A stretch of 64,000 bases of DNA from contig JANCRA010000019.1 of the NCBI GenBank assembly GCA_024362935.1, positions 898,001 through 962,000 of the forward strand, in the 5' to 3' direction. Of the stretch, positions 1 to 14,250 are shown piece after piece. The notes under the pieces are model-generated. The model did not search any database. It was not told the origin of the DNA and worked only from the letters and a program-made list of their open reading frames with translations. Position 1 is the stretch's first letter. Each line of letters begins with the position of its first letter. The position numbers and the translations under genes were made by a program. This DNA comes from Setophaga petechia (taxonomy: Eukaryota; Chordata; Aves; Passeriformes; Parulidae).

Positions 1-3000
1 CTGCTTGCCTCTTGAACAGTGTGTTGAGGTACAAGCAAAATGTTTCACCTTCAGGTATGAACCTGATTTGCAGTGGTACAACTGATATAATGTGAGAAAA
101 ACAATTTGGGAGACAAGGGGAAGTATAGGGATGCAGTCCTGAACTGCTCCTGTCTAATCTGCAAGCTGATGAACGTAGATTGTGCAGTGCTGGACTACTG
201 CCTGCAGACTGCCCAAATCCTGGATTAAACAATCATGCACTGAACTGCTGACTCCACTACATTCCTGTGCAGCCCAGTGCCACAGATCCTGTTGTCACTT
301 CTGTTTAATAATAAAAGCCCTTACTGCTTTGTATCGTGCTACATGCAAAACCAACAACAGTGAAAGAACATTGTGGGTGCAAAGTCAACTGTTTAAAGGT
401 TAGGAAATGGCAGGTTTAAGATTTTCTAGTCCCCTTCCACTTACAACAAAGCCTTTCATTATAAGGCCACATACTATTTTTTCTGATGAAACCCTGTGCC
501 TCACTCAGCGCAATAGATGGTGCCAATGCACAGCTGTGCAGTGTATTGTTTCATTCCTTCACCTACCATCTAGTTCCAGCCTCTGCTTAACTGTACAGTA
601 ACCAAATCCCTTCCCTCTGCATAAAATAATTTATCTCTTCATGGACTCTCCTGTGGTGCTTCTCAATATGCTACTTGAATGCTTCCGAAGCAAAAGTTAA
701 TTTATCTTTAAATTAGAGAGGAGTTTATATTCCCTCCATTTTAAAGATGGGAAGCTGATGAAGTGAGGCTGCACTTACAAAGCAGAGCAACTCACCAAAA
801 TGTACCCTTGCACCCCTTTTCCTCCACTCATCCATTCACGACCCCAGCTTGTGCACACACCTCTCTCAGGGTGTGCAGGAAGGTGTGGGTGTCTGCCCCC
901 AGAAAGGGGGTGTGAGAAGAGAGTCAGGCACCTCCACTTTACCCCTCTGATGTGGGGCTGCCACACAGCGCATGCAGCCACCACTGCCATGCACCCCTGG
1001 CTTATACATTAGCCAGTGAGATGAATTGGAAAAGCCATCAGCTGTTTCTCAGGAATCACACAAACAGTCTCCAGATTTTCAGATTATTACTTCAGCACTG
1101 TCAAATTCAACCACTCTTGATCTTATGTACAACCATAGCTCAGCATTTTGGTGTGGGGTTGTAAAATCTCCAAGATCTCCAATCGGGGAATTAAGGAGCA
1201 CAGTCCAAGACTGTCTGCTGCTAGATTTAGTCCTGCATTTTTTCTAAATGGAGGAGTGTCTGCATACAAAATACAGGATCTTTAGAGACCAGACACTTCT
1301 CAGTGACTTGAAGCCTACAACACAGCCATTAAGAACAATAGGTCCATTATTCCTACAATGGAGAAGGAGCTTGTGCAGAAGAGCCAGACAGCCACATCAC
1401 AGCAAGACGTAAATCCCCTGGCCTCAGCAGCACAAGTTATGGGTGTCGTGGAGCCAGAACCACTATCACCAGCACCTCAGCTCACAGAAAGAGGTCTCAG
1501 TAATGCCTTGTCCATTTTGTAACTAAATCAGCAGCAAAAACCACACACTTCCTCTGGAGGAGGAGTCATAGATGTTTCCTTGCTTCTGAGACACAGAACT
1601 GCACATCCCCTCCCAGGCAAGGATGCCCTTCCCACGTGTCCTGACAGCCATGCACACTCCTTCTTTGCCCTCTAGGGCTCACCTCTTTTAATGTTATCCT
1701 GTCCAGCCAAGCCTGAGCCTGAGTCCTCTCCATGTTGTCTGTTTTTTCTAGAAGCTCATAAATAAAAAGCATCTGTTTAGCTACTCGTACTGGAACTTTT
1801 TTCACACATTTCCTAGACCTTTCATTAGTATGCCTGTTGCGCAGTGATTACTTCATTCACCCCAAGGACATGGAAAACCCTTCTTCCCTTTCAGATCTTT
1901 GATTATCTTTCATTCTTTTTTTTGTTTTGTTTTGTCTGCTTGCATCTTCTCCCTGAAACTGCTGACCAGATGCTTTGTCGCATTAGTTTTCTAGACCCAG
2001 TATTCTTCCGGCGACATTCTTCTTTTTTGTTTCACTCTCACATCTCAGAGCAGTCTCTCACAGCCTTACTGACTGCTTTGTATCCTCTGAATTTTTCATG
2101 TTCAGTGAAATTGTTTTCAACAACACTGTAATTATTGTTGCATTTATAATCTAACCTGCTTTCACCTTCCAACACAGCAGTCTGGGCCCTGTTTTTGCTG
2201 GCCACAGGGATTCACTCCCAGGGTAGCTGAGTTTATTGGAACATTTTACTTCAGTCATCACATTGCTTCCTTGCAGCAGTCAGAGACAGACTTTAGGGAG
2301 AATGCCTTGCACTGAACAAGAGTCACCTTTCATTTTCAAGTCAAATCAAGAGATTTCAGGGACTCCTGTACAGCCAGGAGGCATTGCTATACTTAAAGGA
2401 ATCATCTCTTAAGTAGCACTGGATTAAAACAGCTTGTGTTTGTTATACCCATAGCCCTTTCCACTCTCAATCAAAAGGCAAAAAGTACTTTTCTAAGATC
2501 TGCTCTTTTTCCTGAGAGCCTGTTGGGTGATGTTTATGCTAGAGCAAGGATTCACTAATAATCTTTCTTTGGCAGAATAACTTGATGGGCTCCTACCCCA
2601 ACAATGTGCGTGATCTGACAGCTCTTTCCTTTCTACTGTTTCTCCCCCATCTCTAAGGAGCTTTGTCCTCTCAGTCCTTGCAATCTGATCTCAAGATTTC
2701 CATTCATTTCCACTTCCTTGTTCCCAGGTCTCTTTGCTTGGTTGTGAACATCAAAGGAGTAAAGGGGCATCTGCCTTCTCCCTCTCCATGGAAGTGGGTG
2801 CTCCACAGGTCATTTTGTCCAGCATGAATTTGTCATTTAATGTTGTTTTTCCTTTTAACTTCCTGTATTTCTAGCGCAAATGTTGGGACACATTTTTTTA
2901 TTTGTCAATTTTGAATCTGTTTTCTTTTCCAAATGAAAAAAAAACCACTTCATGTACTGCTTAAGTGACACTCCCCCCTGCATCACATCACACAATAAAT

Positions 3001-5996
3001 CAAAAAATAACAAAACATGCAGCTATTGAGCTTCCAAAATAAGCCAGAATCCCCAGTGAGGAAATTATCTCCCCTTTTGCTCTCAGTCCTTTTGTCACCC
3101 ATAAACCAGACTGTTCCCTCCAGGTCCCAGCTGCTCCCAGGACAGCTGCAGCAGCGCATGGCGGGAGCTGGGGTGCATTTCTGGGCGCGTGGTTTGCCAT
3201 GCAGCCGGCAGCTGGGAATGCAGCTCAGTGCAGGTGGGACAACACGGCCCTGCTTGCCTGCAGGCAAAGGGAGAGGAGGACTAAGTGTTGCTGATAAGGG
3301 CATAAGAGGAGAGGAGAAGGGGAAGAGAAAGAAACCTCTGTACAGAGGAAAAGGGAGGAAGGGTTGAAGAGCAAGAAGCAGTTTTGGAAGGAAATAAAAA
3401 ATAAAGCCCATTCTGAATTTCTAGATGGTGTCATTTCCATCTCTCTCCACTTATCACCTATCATAGCAACTAATAATTTCATCGTATCTCTCAGAAGGGG
3501 GAAAGGATAGAAAACTAGGAAAGAAACAACTTGAATCCTGAGAAAAATTTCTGCTTATAACCTGGCAGTTCTCTCACATTGCAGCTGCCTGACACTAGTG
3601 CTTTCAGAGAGTAATAACCTTCCCCACATCTGTTTATGTGGAAACTGTCTAATCCAGTCAATTCATTGCAAGGAACAGGCTCTGGCACCCCCACCCACTC
3701 CAGCATGAGCCTTTCTTTTGCCTTCCTCATTCACAAGGCAGCAGAAGGATCTCAAAGTATTCACTTAGTCCTCAGTTCTTTACCCAGGTCTCAAAAGCCA
3801 TATTTCACTGTATCAAATACTAAACATGGGATGACATTTAATTTTCAGCTCAGGTTTTATACCATTCCAGAGTAGTGATCTACAGATCTAATGCCCTGAT
3901 GTGTACTCTGTATCTTTTCAGCTTATAACTACACATTTAGAGAAATATCATTGCCTCACCATTCTGCTATTCTAAATTAATTAAAAAGAGACTCAATTTT
4001 CACATGCAATCCCAAATCTCTTTGCAAATTTTCAACCTCTGCTTTCTTTAGACACTTTTTTTCCCCCTTTCTCACAGACATCACCTTTCTTGGACTATAA
4101 GACATGCAAGATAACAAATTAAAACTGATTATGCAGGAAGGAGCTATGTGAGTGCTCATTCTCACATATACCAAGGGCAGGCTGGCCTTCCTTTTGACTC
4201 ATGCTCACAGTATTGTTGGGAGCTCATCTCTCTGCATCTGGTACTTTTTAAGCCTTCAGAGTTCAAATAGAAACCAAACCTCAATATAGGTTAAAAAATG
4301 TAACCCCGTTCCAGGGCTGCAGTTCATCTGCAGCATCAAGTCTTTCTGTGAATATGCCCTCTCTTCCTCCCCCCGAAACTAATCCCTAATTCTAACTTTT
4401 CTGGAACTGGACTCCCAAACTCTGTCAATTTACAGAGATGTCTGAGGAACTTGCAACAATCACCCCTTGCGTTTTTTTTTTCTTCTCCTGAGCAGCTCCA
4501 CTAATGGTTTGAGCCCTTACAAACACCAGAGCAGCTGTACTTGGGTCACATCAAAGGTCCAGCAAGTCCAATACCTCATCTTTAACAGGAGGCACTAGCA
4601 GATGCTCATTATAAGCTGCTATCAGTTTACATTAATATGCCAGGCTGCACAAATCACAGCTGAAGCCTCTGACTCATCATCTATCTTGGATTTAGCTGCC
4701 CTTGTTACAACCCTCACTCCTGCTTTTGGGGGTGGATGTGGTGGGGAGAAGGTAATCAGTTTAGCTGCAGCTATGTGAAAGGAAAAGTGAAACAAAGCCT
4801 TTAGACCTTTCCCAGTGGTTTAAATGCGACCTCTTTCTTTTCAGTCAGAAATTGAGCTGAGGCTCCAAATTGCTTTAACTGTCTGCCTAGCTTCATTCTC
4901 CTGCCCCTGACCCCCAAAATGAAAGTATGTCTTCTAAAGATTTATGTATGGTAAACTCACCTGAAAAAAGAAGAAGTGCTTGAATGTGTAAAATAAACAA
5001 CAAAATTAAAAACAAGATTGTTTTACCTTTGCTGGTCTGGGCATGTAGATACTACTTGCAGTTATGAAAGCTGGAAATTTTTTAGATTAAGGTGACATTT
5101 AAATGGAAGATGTCCTTCTTTAGAATAGAGTTTTGCACATTTGACAGGGTGTTAAATCCCGTAGAAATCCTCATGGATTGTCACCTCTGGGAAAGGCTGT
5201 GGATGTACAGCTTTTTGTTGAAATGGTCATTGTCATTTGGAAATGTAGCTAGAGAGAAAAAGTTTGGACCAGTGTTGTCCGGTAAATTAGATCACCTGGT
5301 AAATTTTCTTTGTTTAATGGGCTTGCATGTGTTCAAGTAATTTATAAACTGTGCTGTTGCTTCATGAAGCACTGGCAAGTACTGAGTCACTGAAGTAACA
5401 GGAGTTACTTCTTCCATAAGGAGGGATATGTAGGAAGACAAAATGCACAAAGTCTGTAATATTGGTATGGTGTTAGAATAGCTTGGCTACTAGCAGATGG
5501 CAAGACAGGTTAATATTTGGAATTTGAACTCATTAACTTTATGAAGGAACTGTTTCATTTTAACACTAGGCCTGAAATCATCACTGCTTTACCACCCTTC
5601 CCTGGACTTTGGAAGACCACAGGGAAACAAGCTTAGCCAAATTATAAGTGCAGTACTAGATGGAAAAAATGAGCTTTAGGTTGAAGGGATGTTTTTGCAG
5701 AAAGTACTCCTCCTCTTGCAATTTTTTTGTCATTGTTGAAATAACTAAATGCTTGGATAGCGCCAGAATTCTCTCAATTTGCGTCTGAAAACTCTTCCTT
5801 GCCCTTCCCTCTTCTAGACAGAAAGATCTATACTTTTCCTTCCATGGAACCCAGTTTTCTAGCCAAGGACACTAGTAAATCAATATTTTTTACTGCTTTT
5901 GCATGTGTGTAAATAGCTATGCAAAGTGATGAAGAAAGGGGCTGTGAGATTTCCATGTACTCAGGGTTTTTTTCAAATCCATTTTCCTCCATGGTT

Positions 5997-6024
5997 ACAG
6001 TGGTTTTTTTACAGTGGTTTTTTT
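5997..6024. repeat. Two-copy tandem repeat, 14-bp unit
   Basis: The unit ACAGTGGTTTTTTT occurs twice head to tail (5,997-6,010 and 6,011-6,024) with no mismatch. This is a small local duplication, probably from replication slippage. Confidence 0.9.
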
Positions 6025-7827
6025 CCTTTGGTTTTTATGCCTTCTTTTTGCTACACAGTAAACATTAAAAAAATCCCAGAACTTGAAGGCAAAATTCATA
6101 ACAACAGCAGGTTGGAACAACTGCCAGCTTTCAGAAACCATTGTTTAATTGAAAAGTTATAAAGTAAAAGCAAGTACATGAATTGTAGAAATTGTCTGCA
6201 TGAAACATTTATTGTGAAAAACTCCATTTCGTAAAGATAGATGAAAGGACATCTTTTATGCAGAAATAAAACAATTTATCTGCCTGAAAAGCTGACATTT
6301 CGTAAGCGTGCCTCTGACGAACAAACTGGAGCACTGAGCTGCAGAAAAATGCAAACTCTACTTGCCAAAGCATTCCTGCATCCACATGAGTGACCTAGGG
6401 AGGGAACCAAAGGTGGCACTGAGATGAAATGAATTAACCTGCCTCCTCCCATGTGAAGAAGTGTAAATAAAAATCAAAGGGATCTTTATCCCACTGACAA
6501 TATGGTATGCAAGGTCACGTGGCCTAATATTTTAAGAAGATTAAAGCTAAATCTCTGCAAACTTTGAAATGGCCCAACCGACCCTGTAAGCTTTTCAATT
6601 TAAATGGGTGCACAGCATGACTCTTATGATCAGTTAGAATCTGGTAGGAAGAGATGCAGTGAAGTGGACTCTGAAACAATTCAATCCTGCAGTGATATGT
6701 TTTACACATTATCTGTTAATTTAGAGCTGTGCAGGAGGTGGAAACAAAACAGATCACCAAAAATATAGCCCATTATGAAGAAAGTTTGTGTGAAAAGGAA
6801 AAAAAAAATCATATTTATTATTCATCAAATTAGGAACATCATTTCTGTACTTTTCCTTTATTTCTAGGACAATTGAAAACACCAGGGTCTAACTGGAGCA
6901 CACAAACCCCTTAAACGACACTTCCATTACTCTTAAAAGCCATAATTCTCTGAAAACATGAGCAGCATAGAGCAGAAAGCCCTACTGTAGATAGGGAAGA
7001 GCAAACTTTCACCAAAACATCTCTGTTTGAACCACAGATATTATCACATGCAAGGTGCACGTGGAGTAAATCTATTCACCAGATGGGGATTGCTAATTGT
7101 CCAGCAGAATGTAGCCACCAGCTGGCAGGCAGCTACTGACACGCAAACAAGAACCAATCCCAATAACCACACATAAAAATAGCATAACAACATGCATTCA
7201 ACCTGAACCATCAATTCTTGTGAGGGGCACAGCTGACAGAAAAAAAAAGAAAAAAGAATAAAAGCATCTGCTCTGAAAGCAGCATGTGAATTTATGTGCT
7301 CATGTTTAACTTCTGTTTTGGGAGCACTGCAAAATATTTCCATGTTAAAAGCAGTGATAGTAAAGCAGCTGGGAGATACATTCTCTCTAATGCTGCTGGG
7401 TGCCCTTTGGAACTCAGACTTGAACCCTCACATATGGAAAGATGTGAACATTTGTTTCCCAGGGTACTGTCCCAGACAAGTAGTTTTGAAATAATTGTGC
7501 CAAAATGGTACCTGCAATTACCTAGGAAATGAAACTGATGCTGATCTCCTAGAAAGTCTGGGAAGATTCAACAATTTTGGCATGAGTTCAGAACCCTTTA
7601 TCTTAAGAAAATTGCTCTTTTCTTAAAAAAAAAAATAAAGAATTTAAATTATTTATGGAAAAGGGGTCACTAATGAATTCTGATTAGCTCTGTACCTTTT
7701 ATCTTTTATCCTTCCATGCGGAAATGCTGATATGGAGACTCAGCATTTCCTTTCCTTTGCCACAGCCAATGCTTTTTTTGCAGCTCTTTCTTGTCCACTT
7801 TCTTCCAGATTTCCTGTGGCTTCTATT

Positions 7828-7845
7828 AAAAAAAAAAAAAAAAAA
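7828..7845. repeat. Poly-A run (18 A)
   Basis: Eighteen uninterrupted A residues. No recognisable retroposed sequence lies immediately upstream, so it is treated as a homopolymer rather than the tail of a retrocopy. Confidence 0.9.
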
Positions 7846-8208
7846 GAGCTAGCCAAGAGACCCTTGGGTGAAATGGGAAACTACAAGAGAGACAGCATAT
7901 TTTTGGGAAAAATTGTAAGGAGTATTTAACCAATCAAGCTTTTAACTCAGGCTCACACAGGAGGCAATGTTCAGAATGCATGGACTGAGACTCTCCCAGT
8001 GACCCTGAAGACCACAAGTGGCTTTCAAAGTATCTTTTTCTTCTCAATGTTATTCAGTGCCAATGTGTTCCCAGAGGCTTCTCAGTAAAATACAACAGAG
8101 GCAGCAGGACCAAGAAACTGCAGTGTGGGCTGAGCATTCTCCAGCTACAGTTCACCAACTCAGAACTGCCCCGGACACCTCTGTGTCCCTGAGAAGTCAA
8201 AACAGGGT

Positions 8209-8218
8209 GGGGGGGGGG
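8209..8218. repeat. Poly-G run (10 G)
   Basis: Ten uninterrupted G residues directly preceded by GGGT. A single G-run of this kind is prone to length error in sequencing and assembly. Confidence 0.9.
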
Positions 8219-9314
8219 CTGTTAAGTTAAAGAAAACAACAACAAAATACTGAAGAAAACAGTACTTTTAAAAGGCCCATTCAAGTAAGCAACATTCTAC
8301 ATAATAACCCAGTTTTAAGCACCTATCTGAAGATCTTAATTAGCCCATTCTGCTGTTAATTTCATATATCCCCTCTTTGCCTTCAGTATCTTTATAGAAT
8401 AATTTTCAAGCAACTGAACTGCATCTATGTTTAAATCCATATCCATCTAGGCAGGATGTGATTATGATTATTTATGATTAGTCCTCCAAGTATTCCCTCT
8501 TGATCAGTGTAAGAAAACTGAGAAATTAACCCGCTGCACTCCTGTCCCTAAGCAACCCTCTGCACCCCACTAAAATAATAAATGCACTTTTCCCAACAAA
8601 CTCTTTATGGGTTATTTTTTTTTTTTCTGATACACTCTTGTTAGTTTTGTAGAACAATCGAAATGTTTTCACTTGAAAGGAGATCACTATCTTTTTATTC
8701 ATAGATATTCTTGGGACAAAATGTCAGTTTGCAATTTAGGGCCAGCAGGTTCATCTGTTACTGTCCCAGGTAAGGTCCCCAGGGACTGTCCCTGACAATG
8801 TTAGCTGTCTGAAGTGACAGCTGCCAGTGCTCTTGAGACTGGAACGGGCATGGGCACAGGGACATTGGGATGCCACTCTGGCTCACGCAGCCATCCTCTT
8901 GTGGGATCAGAAGAGCACACCATCCCTCAGCCTGGAGCTCACAGCCACAGCTTTGGCCCCTGTGATACAGTCAGAAGAATGGGTTTATCTTACTGGAGCA
9001 GGGCTGGCCATCAAGTGTCCCTCAGAGAGCTCACAGTGGCTGTGCACCTTATTATCCCTTTTCCCTCCTTTCTGCCATGCTGACAACTCCCCTAGCCTGC
9101 TGCAGCTTCTTCCCAAATAAACAGCAGCCTTTTTATTTTCCCATGGCTGCCAGTTTTGTTGCATTCACACCCAAATAAAGTGTTACTGATACAGTAACCT
9201 AGGAACTGGTGACCTTGCAGGACTATGGGCAGGACGGTCTCAGCGCTCCTCAGCTCAGTTATCTGTGAAAGCTGACCATTCCTCATGTATATCATCCTTA
9301 GCCACCTGCAAATA

Positions 9315-9376
9315 CCATCCATCCATCCATCCATCCATCCATCCATCCATCCATCCATCCATCCATCCATCCATCC
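9315..9376. repeat. (CCAT)n microsatellite
   Basis: About 15.5 perfect copies of the tetranucleotide CCAT. Reading it as protein gives low-complexity HPSI (plus strand) or MDGW (minus strand) tracts in open frames. Those frames are artefacts of the array and not genes. Perfect tetranucleotide arrays of this length are usually length-polymorphic. Confidence 0.97.
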
Positions 9377-12300
9377 CTCCTGGTGCTATCTCTAACTTCT
9401 GCCATCTCCTCACACAGTTATCTGTTGCATCTAGCAACTTCCTATGTCACGCCCTGTTCTTTTCCACTGAACACCCCACTTATTTGGATTAATGGCAGGG
9501 CAGGATGCAGCCAGAGGTGCAGACAATTGCCTGCAGCCCTAAAAACCAGGAGAGGAGACCCAACATCTCTGTTATTTTTTCCCTTCCAAAGCTAATTGTT
9601 GTTTTGTGCCCAAACGATACTGTAAACTTGCATGCAGTGTTTTCTGACCAATCCTTCACCAAAGACTGCAGTGCAGGCCAGTACCTTTGGCAGTCCATTT
9701 TCAAACTTTTCTATTTTCTTATACCTGGTGCTTGAGTTTTCTTCTGGGTTCTGGTTCATTGCTCCTTTTTTTTTTTTTTTTGAGGCAATACACTGCACTT
9801 TTTGGAAGTGTAACTTTGTGCCCACAGGCTTAACAGCAATGAGCTTGTGTGTAACAGGACACAAGAAAATGTGAGGCCCTTCAGATCTTGAATATAATGT
9901 GCCATTGGAGTGGTCTGGCAGAAGTTTAGCAGCTCAGTGATATGGGTATAAATAAAACTTCTTGTTACCAGTAAATTGATTGAACAGATACTGAAAATTC
10001 AATCCCTGGTTTTCCCAGCCTTCTTGCAAACTCTTCCCTTACATCAGCTCTGGCTGTTCATCTGACCCTATAGCAGAATGCTGCAAGAAGGGAAAATACA
10101 GCAGGAAGCTCTTCATCAGTATAGACAGCAGCTCACTAATGCAAGCTTAGTTTAGGCTGGAGGCTCCATTCATTTTTGACTCAAATCAGAGTCAGAGATT
10201 TGGCTCTTCAAAGCAAATGCAGTCTGGAAGACTCATGCTTCTTGCACTCGTGCTAACAGCCATGTGCAAAGCCAGCTGTCCCAGATATGGACATTGTTTT
10301 CTATCTTATTTTTGCTTTTTCATTGGCAAGGAAACATGATCCATCTCTCTAAAAAAATTTATTCTGTCAGATATCTCTGGACAGTTACCTCAAAACTTAA
10401 AACACTGAGAAGGGAAAAAACAATCACTTTTGAAAATTCTGAGATATATATTTAGCCTAGACCCATATCTTTGTTGGACAGCACAAAGAAAGAATAGCAT
10501 CTGAAAGAAGCCAATATATTTTCAATATTGAAGAGGAAGAATACTTTGTACTAAATTTGTAATATTGACTTTACTGCCATTCATAAGCATTTGAAGCATT
10601 TGCCTCTGCTGTGGATGTTCAGACTGTACCCTTATAGAGCAGAAATAATTTTCTTTTATAAATTTACATGATATCAACATAATACCACTTAAAAAATGGA
10701 AGTGGATGAAAAATAAAGGCTGCTAAATTAGCTTCTCTGGGGTTAGAAGTGCATTATGGGTAGCAATTAGAAAATGCTTGCACTAACCATCAAGCAAGTG
10801 AGCAGATTTAGTACATCACAGAAATTAATGAGTCTCCATGTAAAAGATGATAGCAATCTTTCCTCAAAACTACCACCTTGCTTGCAGCACAGCAAATGCA
10901 ATTTAGCTTCTTGCAGCAATAGAGATGGTTTTCACTGAAATGCCGAGAAAGATGAATGTAGATGCCATGGTCCTTAACACAAGGAATGCAATAAGAACCT
11001 CTGACCTAACCTGCTCTGCCTTCCTGCAGCTTGGCTCACTGGCCAAGAGGCTCCTAAGCCATATTCCTGCAGATTTTAGATGCAGTGTTTCCTGCAAGAT
11101 ATCTGTTTGCTGAAACACTTGATCCTTTCATGCTGTTGTTCTCCCTCCCCATCTTCCTAGTGGGATTCCTAGGTAAGGTCTTCCTTTGCAAAGACAAAGA
11201 GAAAGAGAAAGAGAAAAATTTCTATGAGAACTAGTAAAGGGAAAGAGATCAGAAAGCTGAAAAGTAAGACAAAGCACAGCCTGGCCTTGTGCAATCGAGA
11301 TTCCCATGCTGGTTTATTTCTAGCCAGTATCAAAACTCCCCAGGCCAGATTCATGCGCTAGAGATGGTCCATGTGAAATAAACAGCCCCGTCTCCTCACT
11401 GAAAAACTGCCACAGGCCTAGAAAACAAACAGCCACAAGGGAGAGGGAAAAATTATGAGGAGAGTGTAAGGATCATAGCACTAATAGAAACAGTGAAGCA
11501 AGACAAAACAAAGGAGCCTGGAGCATCCTCACCTCCTCATGAGAAACCCGTAGGGAGAGGGCTGGCAGCTTCCAAGGGAACAACTTTGAATGCTCTGCAG
11601 GAGCTGGGACTTCAGGTAGATCTCTTGCACAAAGCAACTGCATTTCAATCTGCTGTGCCCTAATTAGGTAGCTGGCCATTTTCCTTACAGTAAGTAAAGG
11701 AGTGGTAGAAAGGACTTATAGAGAGAAAATAAAGACAGATATTAAGCAACTGTAAGACTTTGATTTGCTATACTGCAAAAAGCGCATGCTTTTCTTTTTT
11801 ACCCTCCTTTTTTTCTCCTTTTTTACAATTGTCCAGGGAATAAGAGAATTTCATCATAATTGTATTTAGGTCTTGACTGAGTAGTTGAAAGGTCAGGAAT
11901 TTGCCTTAAAAGTAATTAGTGGAGAACAGAACAAAACAGAAATATTTCAGTATATTTATGAATTAAGATTCATTAAAAGAAATTCCTTCATTGTTGCTTC
12001 ATTCCATCATGTCTAATGTCACTGTAGTTTTGCCACAAGAGGACATGTTTCTAAGGTTGTTTTTTGTCCTCACAGGGACTCACTTTCTGTCTCAATGTGT
12101 TTTTTTCTCCTCAGTCACTCCAAGTCTTCTCTCTCTATCCCTTAAATATCATGCTCCAACCGATTGGTTTCACCTTTCCTGAGCAGTGCGTTCCTGAGCT
12201 GATGCTGCATTCACACCTTTGCCCATCTCCTGCAGCTGGGACAGCTCTGCCCTGCCACCCCAATCACTCCAACACTTCACACGCACAGCGGTCGCCTTCC

Positions 12301-14104
12301 TACAGAGCAACACCCAACTGGATCATGTGGAACCGTGAAATCCAGGAATTACACATGGTATTCTGCAAGGGAGTGATTAGAAGAGGACTGTGTGTTCACT
12401 CAAAACAGGACTGATTGAAGAAGCGTACCATTCAAACAAAGGTGATGGCAGAGCTATGTGCACTAAACGTACTGTCATGGGGATTGCAGGCCCTGCTTGT
12501 TAAAAGTCCTACTACTCAATTTAAAGTACAGTTGAGTAGCTTTCTTCATCTCTGACAGAGTCTGCTGCTTGTCTGTCAGCTGTCACAGTGTCCCTATCTG
12601 AGGGAGTTTTTATACTTGGAGATCATAAAATATACTTCCGATGAGCTCTCTTTGCCTTCCTAACGAGATAGATTACACCATGCTGGAGATATTTTCAGAC
12701 ATGCTCTCAAGGAAAAAATAAATCCAATACTCCAGAGGGAAGATTCACCTTAAAAGTGAAGCAGCATAAGTGCTGCATATCTTTTCCCAAAAACCATATA
12801 TTGTGGTTCTGCAGCAGAGTTCATTGTGGTATGTCTTTACCAGTTGTTTTCTGCTTCCATAATTATGAATGACATATGAGTGTTCGGCTTAAGAGAAGAA
12901 AAAGTGTCAGGCCTTTCCCTCAGCCTGTAGTACATAAATGCATTATGTAGAACATGCACTTTCAGTGGAGTAGAAAAGGTTTGTGGGTCTCCAGTATACA
13001 GGAATCTCATCACCAAAATACACAACCCACATGTCTCAGACAAGCACTGCGTGTGATTTTACAAAAAAATTAAAAAACAAAAAAAACCCCAATAAACCCC
13101 AAAAACCAGTGGAGGCATGCTCTTCTACTCAGTAGCTTCAGTGGGGCAACTACACCTGTTTTTAACACCTCCACAACTGGATTATTACTCAAGATGAGGG
13201 GAAAGTACATTACAACATAAACAAGGACAAATATTACCTGTTTGAAAACCTATACAAACAATAGCATCCACCTCAGCTACATCTCCCATAAGAGGAAAAC
13301 TCACCCGAACGTTGGTCCCAGGCTTTTAGGGGGCTCCATGCAGATGGCAAGATTGACATACAAAGCTATTGAGGTCTACAGAGGAAGAAGCCACATCAGA
13401 TCATGGATCCATACATTCTTCCAAGCAACTCCAAAGGAAAAGCCTGAGTACTAGTGTACAAACTCATCATCAGACAGGTCATAAAGACCACAATGAGACA
13501 CCAAAAGAGAGTAAGAGTGTCTTCTGCTGTCTCTTCCAATAGCATGAACCCTCTCCAAATCAGGTGAAACTTAGAAATTAAGGAATTACCAAGAAAATGA
13601 ATGTGTTACAATTATTTATGTCCATGCTGAGAAGAAAAGCAGTGTCAGTACTATCTGTATTATTAAATCATTGCCTAAAGCATATCTACTGTATTCTTAT
13701 AATCAGGATGCAGCAAGCTCCTTTCTCAGTCTTGTGCCTTTTCTCTGTGCAAAAAGTCACATTTCCAAGAAATCTTCTTTCATTCTTCAACAAGAGAGGT
13801 AGAATACTACCTCCAAAACAGTCTGTTTGTTGAAGTAGTCTTGTAGGAGGCAAGCATTTGAAATTGCTAAAACTGTATCTGAATATTCAAAACTGTACTT
13901 CTGACAGGCATCTGATCTCCTGGGTGAGTGCTATCACAGATAAGCCTCCTCTGTTAAATGGAGGCAGGATTCAAATTTTCAATGCTTTTTAGAAAGGTTT
14001 GCCAGAGTCCTTGTGTTTAACACAGTGGTTCTGATAAATGTGAAAAGCAGGTACATCAGGGAAGCTGGCCACAAAACTTTCACATTTTTGATGAGGCTTG
14101 TGAT

Positions 14105-14210
14105 GAGGTTTAGGCAGGAGACAGCTCCTAAAGTGGAGTGGTTAGTACAGCAGAATGTCTGGGAGTTTCATCACTGAGGATGCATTTGAGTTCTCAAATT
14201 CCAGGTCAGG
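14105..14210 (+). mobile_element. Possible ancient tRNA-derived SINE scrap (MIR-like)
   Basis: The segment contains GGAGTGGTTAGTACAGCAG, resembling the tRNA-derived 5' end of MIR/CORE-SINEs (AGTGGTTAAGAGC-like A-box region). About 40 bases later comes TTTGAGTTCTCAAATTCCAG, resembling a decayed B-box region. Order and spacing fit, but identity is low and no 3' half is visible. It could be chance similarity. Confidence 0.27.
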
Positions 14211-14212
14211 GA

Positions 14213-14250
14213 GCCTTCCAACCACAAGCCCAGAGTGCCTTCCAACCACA
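14213..14250. repeat. Short direct repeat, 14 bp, two copies
   Basis: GCCTTCCAACCACA occurs at 14,213-14,226 and again at 14,237-14,250, start-to-start distance 24 bp. It may be a small local duplication that has partly diverged in the spacer. Confidence 0.85.

Larger units (their letters stand above)
1..9314. other. Non-coding, mostly single-copy-looking DNA
   Basis: I find no supportable gene here. Open frames are short (up to 142 codons, at 2,983-3,411 on the minus strand), overlap on both strands and show no recognisable domain. Locally richer sequence lies at about 3,120-3,260 (GC-rich) and 3,300-3,365 (purine-rich, containing the 14-bp perfect palindrome CCTCTGTACAGAGG at 3,335-3,348). 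No CpG island, tRNA or known repeat family could be recognised. Small simple repeats inside the block are listed separately. Confidence 0.6.

Noticed and set aside
3120..3260. GC-rich patch considered as a CpG island or promoter
   Set aside because: Too short and with only a handful of CpGs. It has no TATA/initiator context or adjacent exon.
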